Source: JACRBK01 sp964427955
Lineage (GTDB): Bacteria; Chloroflexota; Anaerolineae; Aggregatilineales; Aggregatilineaceae
Assembly: GCA_964427955.1 (NCBI GenBank)
Contig: CAYRWY010000064.1
Coordinates: forward strand, 1-18,425
Reading direction: 5' to 3'
Length of the DNA: 18,425 nucleotides
The position numbers were made by a program, and so were the translations under genes. Below the pieces are notes generated by a model, which was not told the origin of the DNA, did no database searches, and was given only the letters and a program-made list of their open reading frames with translations. Below, piece after piece: positions 1 through 6,561 of the stretch. The stretch's first letter is position 1, and each line of letters starts with the position of its first letter.

Positions 1-968
1 GTAGCGGCACTCCGCAACTGCGGTACGAATTCACTCTATCCGGCCAAGCGACGATCGCTTCGCTGGCGGTCTGGCTCGCTCGCACGCACAGCTACGGCTT
101 CTGTAGCACGCGCGATGCTGCTGCGCCGGGCGTCCCAGGCGTTCGATTGCGCCCTTTTCCGCCAGAACACCCGGCTGAACGGCGCCGCAGCGACGTGCAG
201 CTTCCGCGCCATTTCGAGCCGGACGGGAAACTAAACGGGGACGACCTGGCGGTCGGTCTCGTGGACCGGGTCGCCGCGCCGCCCGCCAACCCCGCCGCTT
301 TGCGCTGGATGATCCCCGCCCCCGGCCAGCATTCGATCCTGCCCGCGGCGCTGGCAGTGCGGACCACAGACGGGTGGCGTCCTGCCGTGATCTATTTCCG
401 CGATGGCGTGCTGCTCGGGTTCCAGATCGCCGCCTCCGAGTCTGCCGACGGCGGTCCACCCGTCCTGGCGGTCGATGCGAAGGGCGACCTACACCTGGCA
501 TGGCAAGGACTGGACGGCGCGTTTCCTCACCTGTTCACGGCGGAAACCGGCGGACAGGGACTGGGGCGCGCCCACCAGCACGATCCTATCGCCGCGCTGG
601 ACGTGATTGCCGGGGTGATCGCGGGGCTGCCCTGGGCGCTCGCCTGGTTGATCTTCCCGACGTGCGTGGTGGCCGTGGCTCCTCGCAATACCTGGACTCC
701 GCCGCTGGCGTTTGCGCTGTACGGCGGGGCCAAGCTGCTGTGGCCGCACGAGCTGTTCGCGCACCTGTCGCCGCTGCTGGCGGCAGCCGGGCTGGATCGC
801 TTCGATCCCAGGCTGGTGACCTATACTGCCACGTTAGGGATCGCGACCCTGTCGCTGATCGGATACAGCCTGATCTACCGCCGTCCTCTCTGGCAGCGCT
901 GGCTGGTGTACGTGGTGTGCGACGCCAGCCTGACCTGGGTCCTGTTTGGGACCAATCTCGTCCGGTAG
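1..968 (+). CDS. Membrane protein with sialidase-like repeat, 5'-truncated
   Basis: The reading frame is open from base 3 to the TAG at 966-968, so the start lies left of the window; the TTG at 147 is only an internal codon. The visible part is about 321 residues. Its first half is soluble and beta-like. It contains a stretch 'VDAKGDLHLAWQGLDG' (around 471-518) of the kind seen in BNR/sialidase-type beta-propeller repeats. The second half, from about base 600, has four hydrophobic segments (near 'VIAGVIAGLPWALAWLIF', 'LAFALYGGAKLL', 'LGIATLSLIGYSLIY' and 'WLVYVVCDASLTWVLF'). I infer an extracytoplasmic propeller-like domain anchored by a C-terminal membrane domain. I recognise no specific family. 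The first ~230 bases have less convincing composition, so a frameshift there cannot be excluded. Confidence 0.6.
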   Translation, partial: SGTPQLRYEFTLSGQATIASLAVWLARTHSYGFCSTRDAAAPGVPGVRLRPFPPEHPAERRRSDVQLPRHFEPDGKLNGDDLAVGLVDRVAAPPANPAALRWMIPAPGQHSILPAALAVRTTDGWRPAVIYFRDGVLLGFQIAASESADGGPPVLAVDAKGDLHLAWQGLDGAFPHLFTAETGGQGLGRAHQHDPIAALDVIAGVIAGLPWALAWLIFPTCVVAVAPRNTWTPPLAFALYGGAKLLWPHELFAHLSPLLAAAGLDRFDPRLVTYTATLGIATLSLIGYSLIYRRPLWQRWLVYVVCDASLTWVLFGTNLVR

Positions 969-983
969 GGCGGCGGGAAGCCG

Positions 984-1014
984 TTGGTTTATGCCTTTTG
1001 TTTTGCGCTACAAT
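984..1014 (+). promoter_or_regulatory. Promoter of the solute-binding protein gene
   Basis: A good -10 hexamer TACAAT lies at 1009-1014 with a -35-like TTGGTT at 984-989. The 19-bp spacer is longer than the optimal 17. The predicted start near 1021 gives a leader of about 38 nt before the ATG at 1059. A perfect 6-bp inverted repeat, GCGCTA-CAA-TAGCGC (1005-1019), overlaps the -10 box and could be an operator. Confidence 0.45.
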
Positions 1015-1058
1015 AGCGCCGTTTTGGTGCCTGTTGCTTATCAAGTAGTGAGGACGCT

Positions 1059-2747
1059 ATGTCTCTGCGACGTACTCTCGGGCTGATCGCCGTGACGATC
1101 AGCCTGTTGGCCGGATTATGGGCCGCTCCGGCGAAGGCTGCCCCTGTGCGTCAGGGGAGTTCACCGCTCCGTATCGCCATGCCTGAGCCGACCACGCTAG
1201 ACCCGGTGCAGCTTTCGCGCTTCGATCTGCCGACGCGCGACCTGGTGGAAAATCTGTTGGTCGGCATGACGCGCTTCGATCCGGCCACGCGGCAGGCCGA
1301 GCCGATGCTCGCCAAAAGCTGGACCACCAGCGACGATGGCCTGAAATGGACATTCGAACTGCGCGACGACATCCAGTGGGTGCGCGTTGACCCGCAATCG
1401 AAAGCAGTCAGTGCGCTGCGCCCGGTCGTCGCCGGAGATTTTGTGTTTGCCATCCAGCGGGCCTGCGATCCGCTGCGCCCTTCCCCGGTTACGACCAATC
1501 TGATGGTCGTCAAAGGGTGTTTGACGATTGCCAACGCCTTCCCCCAGACGATCAACGACCTGTTCATGGCGCGGACGCTGGGCGCGCGGGCGACATCGCC
1601 CACCACCCTGGAGATCGAGCTGGCCTTCCCGGCGGCGTACCTGCCGATCCTGATGAGCACGCCCGAATTCCGCCCGCTGGCGCGCGAAGCCGTGTCTGAC
1701 ACCGCCAACTGGACCCTGCCGCAGACGATGGTCTCGAACGGCCCGTACGTGCTGACCGGCTGGACCTCGTCCGGCATGACTTTGCAGCGCAATCCATTCT
1801 GGCCGGACTCGTACGCGGGCAACGTCGAGCAGGTCGCCGTGACCTTCACCACGTCGGGCGGAGCAGCGACCCTCGCGGCCAGCGGTCAGATCGACCTGGC
1901 GCGGCTGAGTGAGGAAGAAGTCGCCGCCGCGCGCAGCACCGTCCCCCAGCTTTTGAAAGTGGGCGAAGGCAGCTCGCTGACCATGATCGGCTTCTCGTTC
2001 GACCGCAACATGGTCAACGTCGCCGGGGTGCGCCGCGCGCTGGCGATGGCCATCGACCGGGACGCGCTAATCAGCCAGTTCTTCCCGGACCAGGCGCTGG
2101 CGGCGGACCGTCTCAGCCCGGCGAACGTCGCGGACGCGCCGACGTTCGAGAGCACGTTGTACAACCCCACGCAGGCGCAGGCTGACTACAGCGCCGCCGG
2201 CTATGCGGCGTGCAGCAACGTCACGGAGAAGATGATCCTGCTGGTTCCGGACGACGATCCGATCTGGGTAGAGGTAGGGCAGGCCATCATCCAGCAGTGG
2301 GCCACCACCCTGGGCTGCAATCCGGCGCTGTTCGAGGTCCAGACGCTCTCCCGCACCCTGCTGATCGACCTGGCCCACGCCACCTACGATACTGAGAAGA
2401 TCACCCGCTCGCACATGTGGCTGACCGTCTGGAGCGCCGATTATCCGGACGCCAATGCCTGGACGACCGACGTGCTGCACTGCCACTACGGCTACGTGCG
2501 CACCGAGCGGGACTGCGATCAGGCCGACGCCTGGATGGATCAGGTCGCGCTGCAAATGGACCCGGCCAAACGTGCCGAAGTCTACACGCAGATCGAGCAG
2601 TCGTTTTTTGGGAGCACCGGGTCGTTCCCGGTCATCCCCCTGTATCGATCATCTGAGGATTGGCTGCAACAAACGTGGTTGACCGGCGTGAATGAGGTGG
2701 GAGCCGCACGCTTCGACCTGTGGACGCTGGGCACGCCCGCTTCGTAG
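1059..2747 (+). CDS. Peptide-type ABC transporter solute-binding protein (SBP family 5)
   Basis: The 562-residue product starts with a Sec signal peptide: basic MSLRR, a hydrophobic core to about residue 21, then a likely signal peptidase I site after 'AAPAKA' (residue 27). There is no lipobox cysteine, so it is probably a soluble or otherwise held exported protein rather than a lipoprotein. The mature part opens with 'LRIAMPEPTTLDPVQL' and continues with 'LVENLLVGMTRFDP', 'MLAKSWTTSDDGLKWTFELR' and 'VRRALAMAIDRDALI', which are hallmarks of the OppA/DppA-like family that delivers oligopeptides or nickel to ABC permeases. The ligand cannot be read from sequence. 'GTGAGG' before the ATG serves as ribosome binding site. 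No permease or ATPase gene is adjacent, since the next gene is convergent, so it is an orphan binding protein in this window. Confidence 0.88.
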   Translation: MSLRRTLGLIAVTISLLAGLWAAPAKAAPVRQGSSPLRIAMPEPTTLDPVQLSRFDLPTRDLVENLLVGMTRFDPATRQAEPMLAKSWTTSDDGLKWTFELRDDIQWVRVDPQSKAVSALRPVVAGDFVFAIQRACDPLRPSPVTTNLMVVKGCLTIANAFPQTINDLFMARTLGARATSPTTLEIELAFPAAYLPILMSTPEFRPLAREAVSDTANWTLPQTMVSNGPYVLTGWTSSGMTLQRNPFWPDSYAGNVEQVAVTFTTSGGAATLAASGQIDLARLSEEEVAAARSTVPQLLKVGEGSSLTMIGFSFDRNMVNVAGVRRALAMAIDRDALISQFFPDQALAADRLSPANVADAPTFESTLYNPTQAQADYSAAGYAACSNVTEKMILLVPDDDPIWVEVGQAIIQQWATTLGCNPALFEVQTLSRTLLIDLAHATYDTEKITRSHMWLTVWSADYPDANAWTTDVLHCHYGYVRTERDCDQADAWMDQVALQMDPAKRAEVYTQIEQSFFGSTGSFPVIPLYRSSEDWLQQTWLTGVNEVGAARFDLWTLGTPAS

Positions 2748-2767
2748 TTTCTCCTGGCTCAAGGCGA

Positions 2768-2798
2768 GGGAGGGACGTATGGACCATACGCCCCTCCC
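2768..2798. terminator. Hairpin between convergent genes
   Basis: GGGAGGG (2768-2774) pairs with CCCTCCC (2792-2798). The inner arms GTATGG (2777-2782) and CCATAC (2784-2789) extend the stem across a 2-nt internal mismatch. It lies 20 bp after the stop of the solute-binding protein and 5 bp after the stop of the convergent minus-strand gene. Neither side has a clear T tract, so it is best read as a shared, possibly bidirectional, hairpin and not a textbook intrinsic terminator. Confidence 0.55.
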
Positions 2799-2803
2799 CT
2801 GAA

Positions 2804-3697
2804 TTACTGCGACGACACCTGCTGTTGGAAGTTGACCCAATACGAGGTAACCGCGGTACTGCCGTCGTCGGCCTCACACGGCGAAGCGTCCACCACCGGC
2901 GCAGTACCACGCAAGCCGGGAATAGACACCGAATAGGAACGTCCCGACGTCATGTCGAAGTCGGCGTAGCCCAGTTCACGTTCCGGCTTCAGCCCGGTGT
3001 AGAACGTGTCGGACTGGTTGCCGCTCCAGGTCACCTCGACCGGAATACCCGGCATCCCCTCGCCCAGGCGATCATACACCCGCACTTCGATCACCCCATT
3101 GGACGCCGGATCGCAGAACGACTGCAAACGCCCCAGGGCAAAGGTCCCGGTGGATGGCGTGCTGGTCGCGATGGGCGCCTGATAGGGCGTCGGAGTCGGG
3201 ATCGGCGGGGTCGGCGTCTTGGTGAAGGGCGGAGTGAGCGAGGGAGTGGGACTCGCTTCCGGCGGCGCCGTCGAGACAATCACCGGGGCCGGGGTGGGAT
3301 AGCTGTCGTCGGCACAGCCTGTCGCCCCTTGCGGCTTGTAGAGCTGCACCAGTGCCCGGATCACACGAATGTCGCCGTTGGTCACCGTCTTGCCCTGCTT
3401 CTTTCGATCACAGGCGATGTCGGCCACCATCGCCCACACATTCTGATCGGGACGCAGCGCGCGCAGCCGGTTGAAGGCCAGCGGGAGATCGTTGTTGTGC
3501 GCGTAGCTGAGGGCTACGGCCACGACATAATCCTCGCGCGCCTGGGCGCTCAACTGCCAGGGCGACGTATTCCGCTCGATGACCGGATCGATCTGCCAGG
3601 TGTAGATCAGCCCCACCGTGATCCCCAGCCCGATCCCCAGGATCAGGGCAAACCACGAGAGTCCGCTTCCAGTGCGAATATGCCCGCTTCTGCTCAT
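2804..3697 (-). CDS. Single-pass membrane protein with Thr/Pro linker and beta domain
   Basis: The 297-residue product has a short basic N-terminus and one membrane helix at about 13-33. A predicted helical region follows at about 34-125. Then comes a Thr/Pro-rich linker at about 131-185 with repeated 'PTP' units. The C-terminal domain (about 186-297) contains 'VIEVRVYDRLGEGMPGIPVEVTW', here best described by its parts 'EVRVYDRLGEGMPGIPVEV', resembling Ig-like or carboxypeptidase-regulatory beta folds. I infer that all but the N-terminus is outside the membrane. Residues 14-120 align with the neighbouring 125-residue protein (3703-4080), so the two are paralogs. The start lies 5 bp after that gene's stop ('TAGGACCTATG' on the minus strand), which indicates translational coupling. 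The function is unknown. Confidence 0.75.
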   Translation of the reverse strand: MSRSGHIRTGSGLSWFALILGIGLGITVGLIYTWQIDPVIERNTSPWQLSAQAREDYVVAVALSYAHNNDLPLAFNRLRALRPDQNVWAMVADIACDRKKQGKTVTNGDIRVIRALVQLYKPQGATGCADDSYPTPAPVIVSTAPPEASPTPSLTPPFTKTPTPPIPTPTPYQAPIATSTPSTGTFALGRLQSFCDPASNGVIEVRVYDRLGEGMPGIPVEVTWSGNQSDTFYTGLKPERELGYADFDMTSGRSYSVSIPGLRGTAPVVDASPCEADDGSTAVTSYWVNFQQQVSSQ

Positions 3698-3702
3698 AGG
3701 TC

Positions 3703-4080
3703 CTACGGATTGCCTGCCGGGGTCGAACGATAGATTTCCATCACAGGCGTCAACCGGCCCACAGCCTCGGAGAGCGCCACCATAACCGGGATCAGCGGCA
3801 CATTGCTTTGCGCGATGTAACGCTCGGTCAACTCCTGAATGTAGTTGAAAATATTCTGTTTGTCGAGCGGCTGCAAACGCACCAGCGCCGCATTGACGTC
3901 CCGGTCATACTGGTAGCCTTCCGCCACCATGACCGTATATTCCTCCTGGTACGCGGGGGACATGGCGCTCAACGAGCTGTTTTTGTACTCGACCGGGAAC
4001 TGTTCCCAACCAAGAAACACGCCGACGACCAGACCGATCAGCACCCCAACCAACAACGAACCCACATAACGTTTTGTCAT
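3703..4080 (-). CDS. Small single-pass membrane protein, paralog of its neighbour
   Basis: This 125-residue protein has one membrane helix (about 6-24, 'VGSLLVGVLIGLVVGVFLGW') and a soluble helical domain of about 100 residues. The pattern 'W-Q-x2-P ... LS-x4-QEEYTVMVAEGY ... AALVRLQPL' matches residues 34-82 of the next gene's product ('WQIDP', 'REDYVVAVALSY', 'AFNRLRAL'), so both derive from one ancestral domain. The present protein is the minimal form, without linker or C-terminal domain. It is first in a two-gene minus-strand unit, behind a promoter just downstream of the tRNA terminator. I do not recognise a characterised family. A role as a membrane scaffold or envelope protein would be a guess. 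Confidence 0.72.
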   Translation of the reverse strand: MTKRYVGSLLVGVLIGLVVGVFLGWEQFPVEYKNSSLSAMSPAYQEEYTVMVAEGYQYDRDVNAALVRLQPLDKQNIFNYIQELTERYIAQSNVPLIPVMVALSEAVGRLTPVMEIYRSTPAGNP

Positions 4081-4120
4081 ATGCGTCAGGACCCTTGCCT
4101 AGACTGGACCAACACACCCT

Positions 4121-4150
4121 GTTATAATCCGCCCGTGCCCAATCGCACAA
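4121..4150 (-). promoter_or_regulatory. Promoter for the paralogous membrane-protein pair
   Basis: On the minus strand, TTGTGC (4150-4145) and TATAAC (4126-4121) are separated by 18 bp. The site lies just after the tRNA-Leu terminator and about 40 bp upstream of the ATG at 4080, the right place for the 125/297-residue gene pair. The same A/T block also reads as an extended -10, TGTTATAAT (4120-4128), on the plus strand. Confidence 0.45.
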
Positions 4151-4162
4151 GCGGTTGAGATC

Positions 4163-4195
4163 AAAAAGAGCCGAGATATTGACTGATCCCGGCTC
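4163..4195 (-). terminator. Intrinsic terminator of tRNA-Leu
   Basis: On the minus strand, GAGCCGGGAT pairs with ATCTCGGCTC (4195-4168; one G-U pair, 8-nt loop), followed directly by TTTTT (4167-4163). It begins 18 bp after the tRNA 3' end. This is a classic Rho-independent terminator that separates the tRNA from the downstream minus-strand genes. Confidence 0.88.
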
Positions 4196-4212
4196 AAGTT
4201 TAACAGATTTAG

Positions 4213-4294
4213 TGCCGAAGGTGGGAGTTGAACCCACATGGGTGTTACCCGCGCGATTTTGAGTCGCGTGCGTCTGCCATTCCGCCACTTCGGC
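4213..4294 (-). tRNA. tRNA-Leu (anticodon CAA)
   Basis: The 82-nt minus-strand sequence folds as a class II tRNA. The acceptor stem is GCCGAAG/CTTCGGC, with a D arm GCG/CGC. The anticodon stem is CGCGA/TCGCG around the loop CTCAAAA, which gives anticodon CAA for UUG codons. A long variable arm contains GGGT/ACCC, and the T arm is GTGGG-TTCAACT-CCCAC. The discriminator base is A, as leucine tRNAs require. The next three bases read CTA, so CCA is not encoded and must be added by nucleotidyltransferase. A consensus promoter and a strong terminator make it a self-contained transcription unit. Confidence 0.96.
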
Positions 4295-4307
4295 TGAAGT
4301 TGTAGTA

Positions 4308-4336
4308 AGTATATGGCGAAATGGCCGTTCCGTCAA
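4308..4336 (-). promoter_or_regulatory. sigma70-type promoter of tRNA-Leu
   Basis: On the minus strand, TTGACG (4336-4331) is followed after exactly 17 bp by TATACT (4313-4308). Each box matches consensus at five of six positions. The predicted start near 4301 is about seven bases upstream of the mature tRNA 5' end. The site overlaps the first codons of the sigma factor gene if the ATG at 4321 were its start, which is one reason to prefer the ATG at 4357. Confidence 0.82.
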
Positions 4337-4356
4337 GGCGAAAACAGTCACTCTTT

Positions 4357-4950
4357 ATGGATGAAAACGCGTTAATCCGGGCAGCCCGGCAGGGCGAAGT
4401 CGAGTCGTTCAACCGGCTCGTGCTGGCGTACCAGGACGCTGCCTACAACCTGGCCTATCGCATCGTGGGCGAACCGGATGCCGCCGCCGATGCGACCCAG
4501 GAAGCGTTTATCGCCGCCTATCGCAAGCTCCACCAGTTTCGCGGGGACCGGTTCAAGCCCTGGCTGATGCGCATCGTCACCAACGCGTGCTACGATGAGC
4601 TGCGGCGGCGGCAGCGGCGGCCCGCCTCGTCGCTGGAAGAACTGGAGGATGGACCGGCGGCAGCCGACTCGCAGCTTTACAGTATGCCCGAAAACCCCGA
4701 ACAGCAGGCCCAGCGGCACGAATTGAACGCGGCGATCCAGGACTGCTTGAGCGCCCTGCCCGACGATCAGCGCGTGATCGCCGTGCTGTCGGACATCGAG
4801 GAATATCATTATCAAGAAATCGCGGAGATAACTGGCCTCCCCTTAGGAACCATCAAGTCACGCCTGAGCCGGGCACGCACCCGGCTGCGCGACTGCTTAC
4901 AGGCGGTCAAGGAACTTTTACCGGCAGAATACCGTCTTATGAACGACTAG
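4357..4950 (+). CDS. ECF-type RNA polymerase sigma factor (sigma-E/RpoE-like)
   Basis: The 197-residue product has the two-domain ECF layout. Region 2 covers about residues 18-88 and includes 'DATQEAFIAAYRKLHQF' and 'FKPWLMRIVTNACYDELRRR', which bind core polymerase and the -10 element. Region 4 covers about 124-178, with 'LSALPDDQRVIAVL' and the helix-turn-helix 'YQEIAEITGLPLGTIKSRLS' for -35 recognition. It redirects RNA polymerase to a small regulon in response to a signal. I chose the ATG at 4357, which gives the usual 'MDENALIRAARQG' beginning. An in-frame ATG at 4321 would add 12 residues, has no ribosome binding site and lies in the tRNA promoter. Even the 4357 start has only a distant AAGGCGA. 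The gene is 22 bp upstream of its likely anti-sigma partner. No convincing promoter for this operon was found. Confidence 0.9.
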   Translation: MDENALIRAARQGEVESFNRLVLAYQDAAYNLAYRIVGEPDAAADATQEAFIAAYRKLHQFRGDRFKPWLMRIVTNACYDELRRRQRRPASSLEELEDGPAAADSQLYSMPENPEQQAQRHELNAAIQDCLSALPDDQRVIAVLSDIEEYHYQEIAEITGLPLGTIKSRLSRARTRLRDCLQAVKELLPAEYRLMND

Positions 4951-4972
4951 AGTAGGCCAGCGACGAAAAACC

Positions 4973-6037
4973 ATGCCCACCGTTTCTCATGCACTTCCAT
5001 CCGAACCTGATCTAGAGCTGCTGTCCGCGTACGTGGACGGCGAGCTGACCGGTCGCGAACGGGCGGAAGTCGAACAACGCTTGACTCACGATCCTGAACT
5101 GCGCGCGGCGCTGGCAGACTTGCGCCAGACCGTGGCGCTGGTGCGAAGCCTGCCGCCCCTCAAAGCACCGCGCAATTTCACGCTCAACCCGGCTCTCTAC
5201 GGGCGCAAAAAAGCGTGGTGGCGCGTCGAGACCCGCCTGGAATGGGTGGGGATGCTGGGCACGGCGGCCTCCATCGTGCTGATGGTGCTGGGCGTGCTGA
5301 TCAGCCAGAACCGCCAACAGGCCCAACAGAAAGCCACGTCAGAGACCGGCGCCAGCGAGGCGGTAGCGATCACCAACGCCCAACCGACCACGCTGGCTAC
5401 CCTGCTGACCTCCGCTCCTACGGAAATCGCCTATGCTGGCGAAAATATCCAGATGACCGGCGAGTTCCAGGCGACCTACTTTGGCGGGACGGAGACGGCA
5501 GTTGCCGCCGCGCCGATGATCGCCGCGGCGGCTGCCCCGCCGGTGGGCACGGCGTCGCCCGTGGGCCAGGCTGGGCCGATGGACGAGAGCGTGGGAGGGG
5601 CGGCCCCCCTGGCTGCCGAAGCGCCATCCGGCTTCGACGGCAGCGCCGCCGACATCGCCAGCACGGGCAGCGAGGAGTATTCGCCCGATACGTCCGTCGC
5701 TCCTGGCCTTTACGAAGGCGAAGCCGCGCTGGGCGCAGCGGCGATGCCCGCGCCGGAGACAGCCACCCTGAAGCAGACTGAAGAAGTACCTGCCCCTGGC
5801 GAGCCTCCCGCGGCATTCCGCCAGACAGCGCCCTCCCCGACCGTAGAAGCGCTGAACGACGTCAGCGTGACCGCTCCGCCGACCCTGACCACACAAAGCT
5901 GGCGGGCCGCTGACGAACACGTCTCCGAGAAGAAGGAGACGACGCGCAGCCGGTGGTGGCTGCTGGGACTCGGAGGGATTACGCTGGTGGGATCGATCCT
6001 CATCCTCCTGGCAGGCCGCCGAAAGGCGCGTAGCTGA
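4973..6037 (+). CDS. Membrane anti-sigma factor-like protein
   Basis: This 354-residue protein is the probable partner of the upstream sigma factor. Residues 11-60 ('LELLSAYVDGELTGRER', 'VEQRLTHDPELRAALADL') match the helical start of zf-HC2/RsiW-type anti-sigma domains. However, the protein has no cysteine at all, so the zinc site is lost. A membrane helix lies at about 92-111. A low-complexity Ala/Pro/Thr/Glu/Gly region of about 215 residues (112-327) follows. A second hydrophobic segment (about 328-347) precedes the basic tail 'GRRKARS'. I infer a cytoplasmic sigma-binding domain, an external flexible segment that may sense stress or be cleaved, and a second anchor. The tail resembles a cell-wall sorting tail but has no LPXTG. 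The stop overlaps the next start (TGATG at 6035-6039). Confidence 0.75.
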   Translation: MPTVSHALPSEPDLELLSAYVDGELTGRERAEVEQRLTHDPELRAALADLRQTVALVRSLPPLKAPRNFTLNPALYGRKKAWWRVETRLEWVGMLGTAASIVLMVLGVLISQNRQQAQQKATSETGASEAVAITNAQPTTLATLLTSAPTEIAYAGENIQMTGEFQATYFGGTETAVAAAPMIAAAAAPPVGTASPVGQAGPMDESVGGAAPLAAEAPSGFDGSAADIASTGSEEYSPDTSVAPGLYEGEAALGAAAMPAPETATLKQTEEVPAPGEPPAAFRQTAPSPTVEALNDVSVTAPPTLTTQSWRAADEHVSEKKETTRSRWWLLGLGGITLVGSILILLAGRRKARS

Positions 6038-6561
6038 TGCGTCCTCCGGTCAACTTCTGCCAGGTGTGCGGCCAGCCCATGACCGACCAGATCAAATTCG
6101 GCAAGCCGCACCGGGTGTGCCCGGACTGCGGCTTCATCCACTTCGACGATCCCAAAGTCGCGGTCGTGGCCTTCGTGGAACAGGACCAGCGGGTGCTGCT
6201 CGTGCGCCGCGCCATGAATCCGGAGCGCGACCGGTGGGCGCTGCCGGGCGGCTTCGTGGATTACGGCGAAGATCCGCGCGAGGCGACCCGCCGCGAAGTG
6301 TTAGAGGAAACAGGTCTCGACGTGCACGTGACGCGGTTGATAGACGTCAACGGCGGACAGCACGGTTCCGGCAGTGCCTCCATCGTGATCGTCTTTGCGG
6401 CGGAAGTCGTCGGCGGGACAGCGGAGGCGCGCGACGATGCGGATGCTCTCTTGTGGTATGCCGCCTCCGATCCCCTGCCGGAGATTGCCTTCGAAAGCAC
6501 CCGCAGCCTGTTGGAAACGTGGGTTCAGGAGCAGATCAGCGCCTGCCGCCGCTCATCGTAG
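6037..6561 (+). CDS. Nudix hydrolase with N-terminal zinc ribbon
   Basis: The 174-residue product begins with a four-cysteine zinc ribbon (C8, C11, C28, C31) leading into 'FDDPKVAVVAFV'. The complete Nudix box follows: G72, E78, then R86-E87-V88-x-E90-E91-T92-G93-L94. This box binds the divalent metal that hydrolyses nucleoside-diphosphate-X compounds. The layout recalls NudC (NADH pyrophosphatase), but the SQPWPFPxS signature of NudC is missing, so the substrate stays open. The ATG overlaps the stop of the anti-sigma-like gene by one base, which suggests translational coupling in a sigma / anti-sigma / Nudix operon. The 3' end overlaps the convergent SDR gene by 26 bp. Confidence 0.88.
   Translation: MRPPVNFCQVCGQPMTDQIKFGKPHRVCPDCGFIHFDDPKVAVVAFVEQDQRVLLVRRAMNPERDRWALPGGFVDYGEDPREATRREVLEETGLDVHVTRLIDVNGGQHGSGSASIVIVFAAEVVGGTAEARDDADALLWYAASDPLPEIAFESTRSLLETWVQEQISACRRSS

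Noticed and set aside
31..501. Minus-strand frame of 156 codons at the left edge
   Set aside because: Strongly Arg/Pro/Ala-biased translation without a recognisable motif. The plus-strand frame continues into a plausible membrane protein.
2720..3733. Plus-strand frame of 337 codons opposite the 297-residue membrane protein gene
   Set aside because: Its product is Arg/His/Gly-rich without domains. The minus-strand product has a clear TM helix, linker and a paralog next to it.
4321..4356. Upstream ATG of the sigma factor gene
   Set aside because: It has no ribosome binding site, lies in the tRNA-Leu promoter, and adds 12 residues not typical of ECF sigma factors.
5956..6037. Sortase sorting signal at the C-terminus of the anti-sigma-like protein
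   Set aside because: A hydrophobic segment plus basic tail is present, but no LPXTG-like motif precedes it.
6037..6561. Naming the Nudix gene nudC
   Set aside because: The zinc ribbon fits, but the SQPWPFPxS signature that defines NADH pyrophosphatases is absent.
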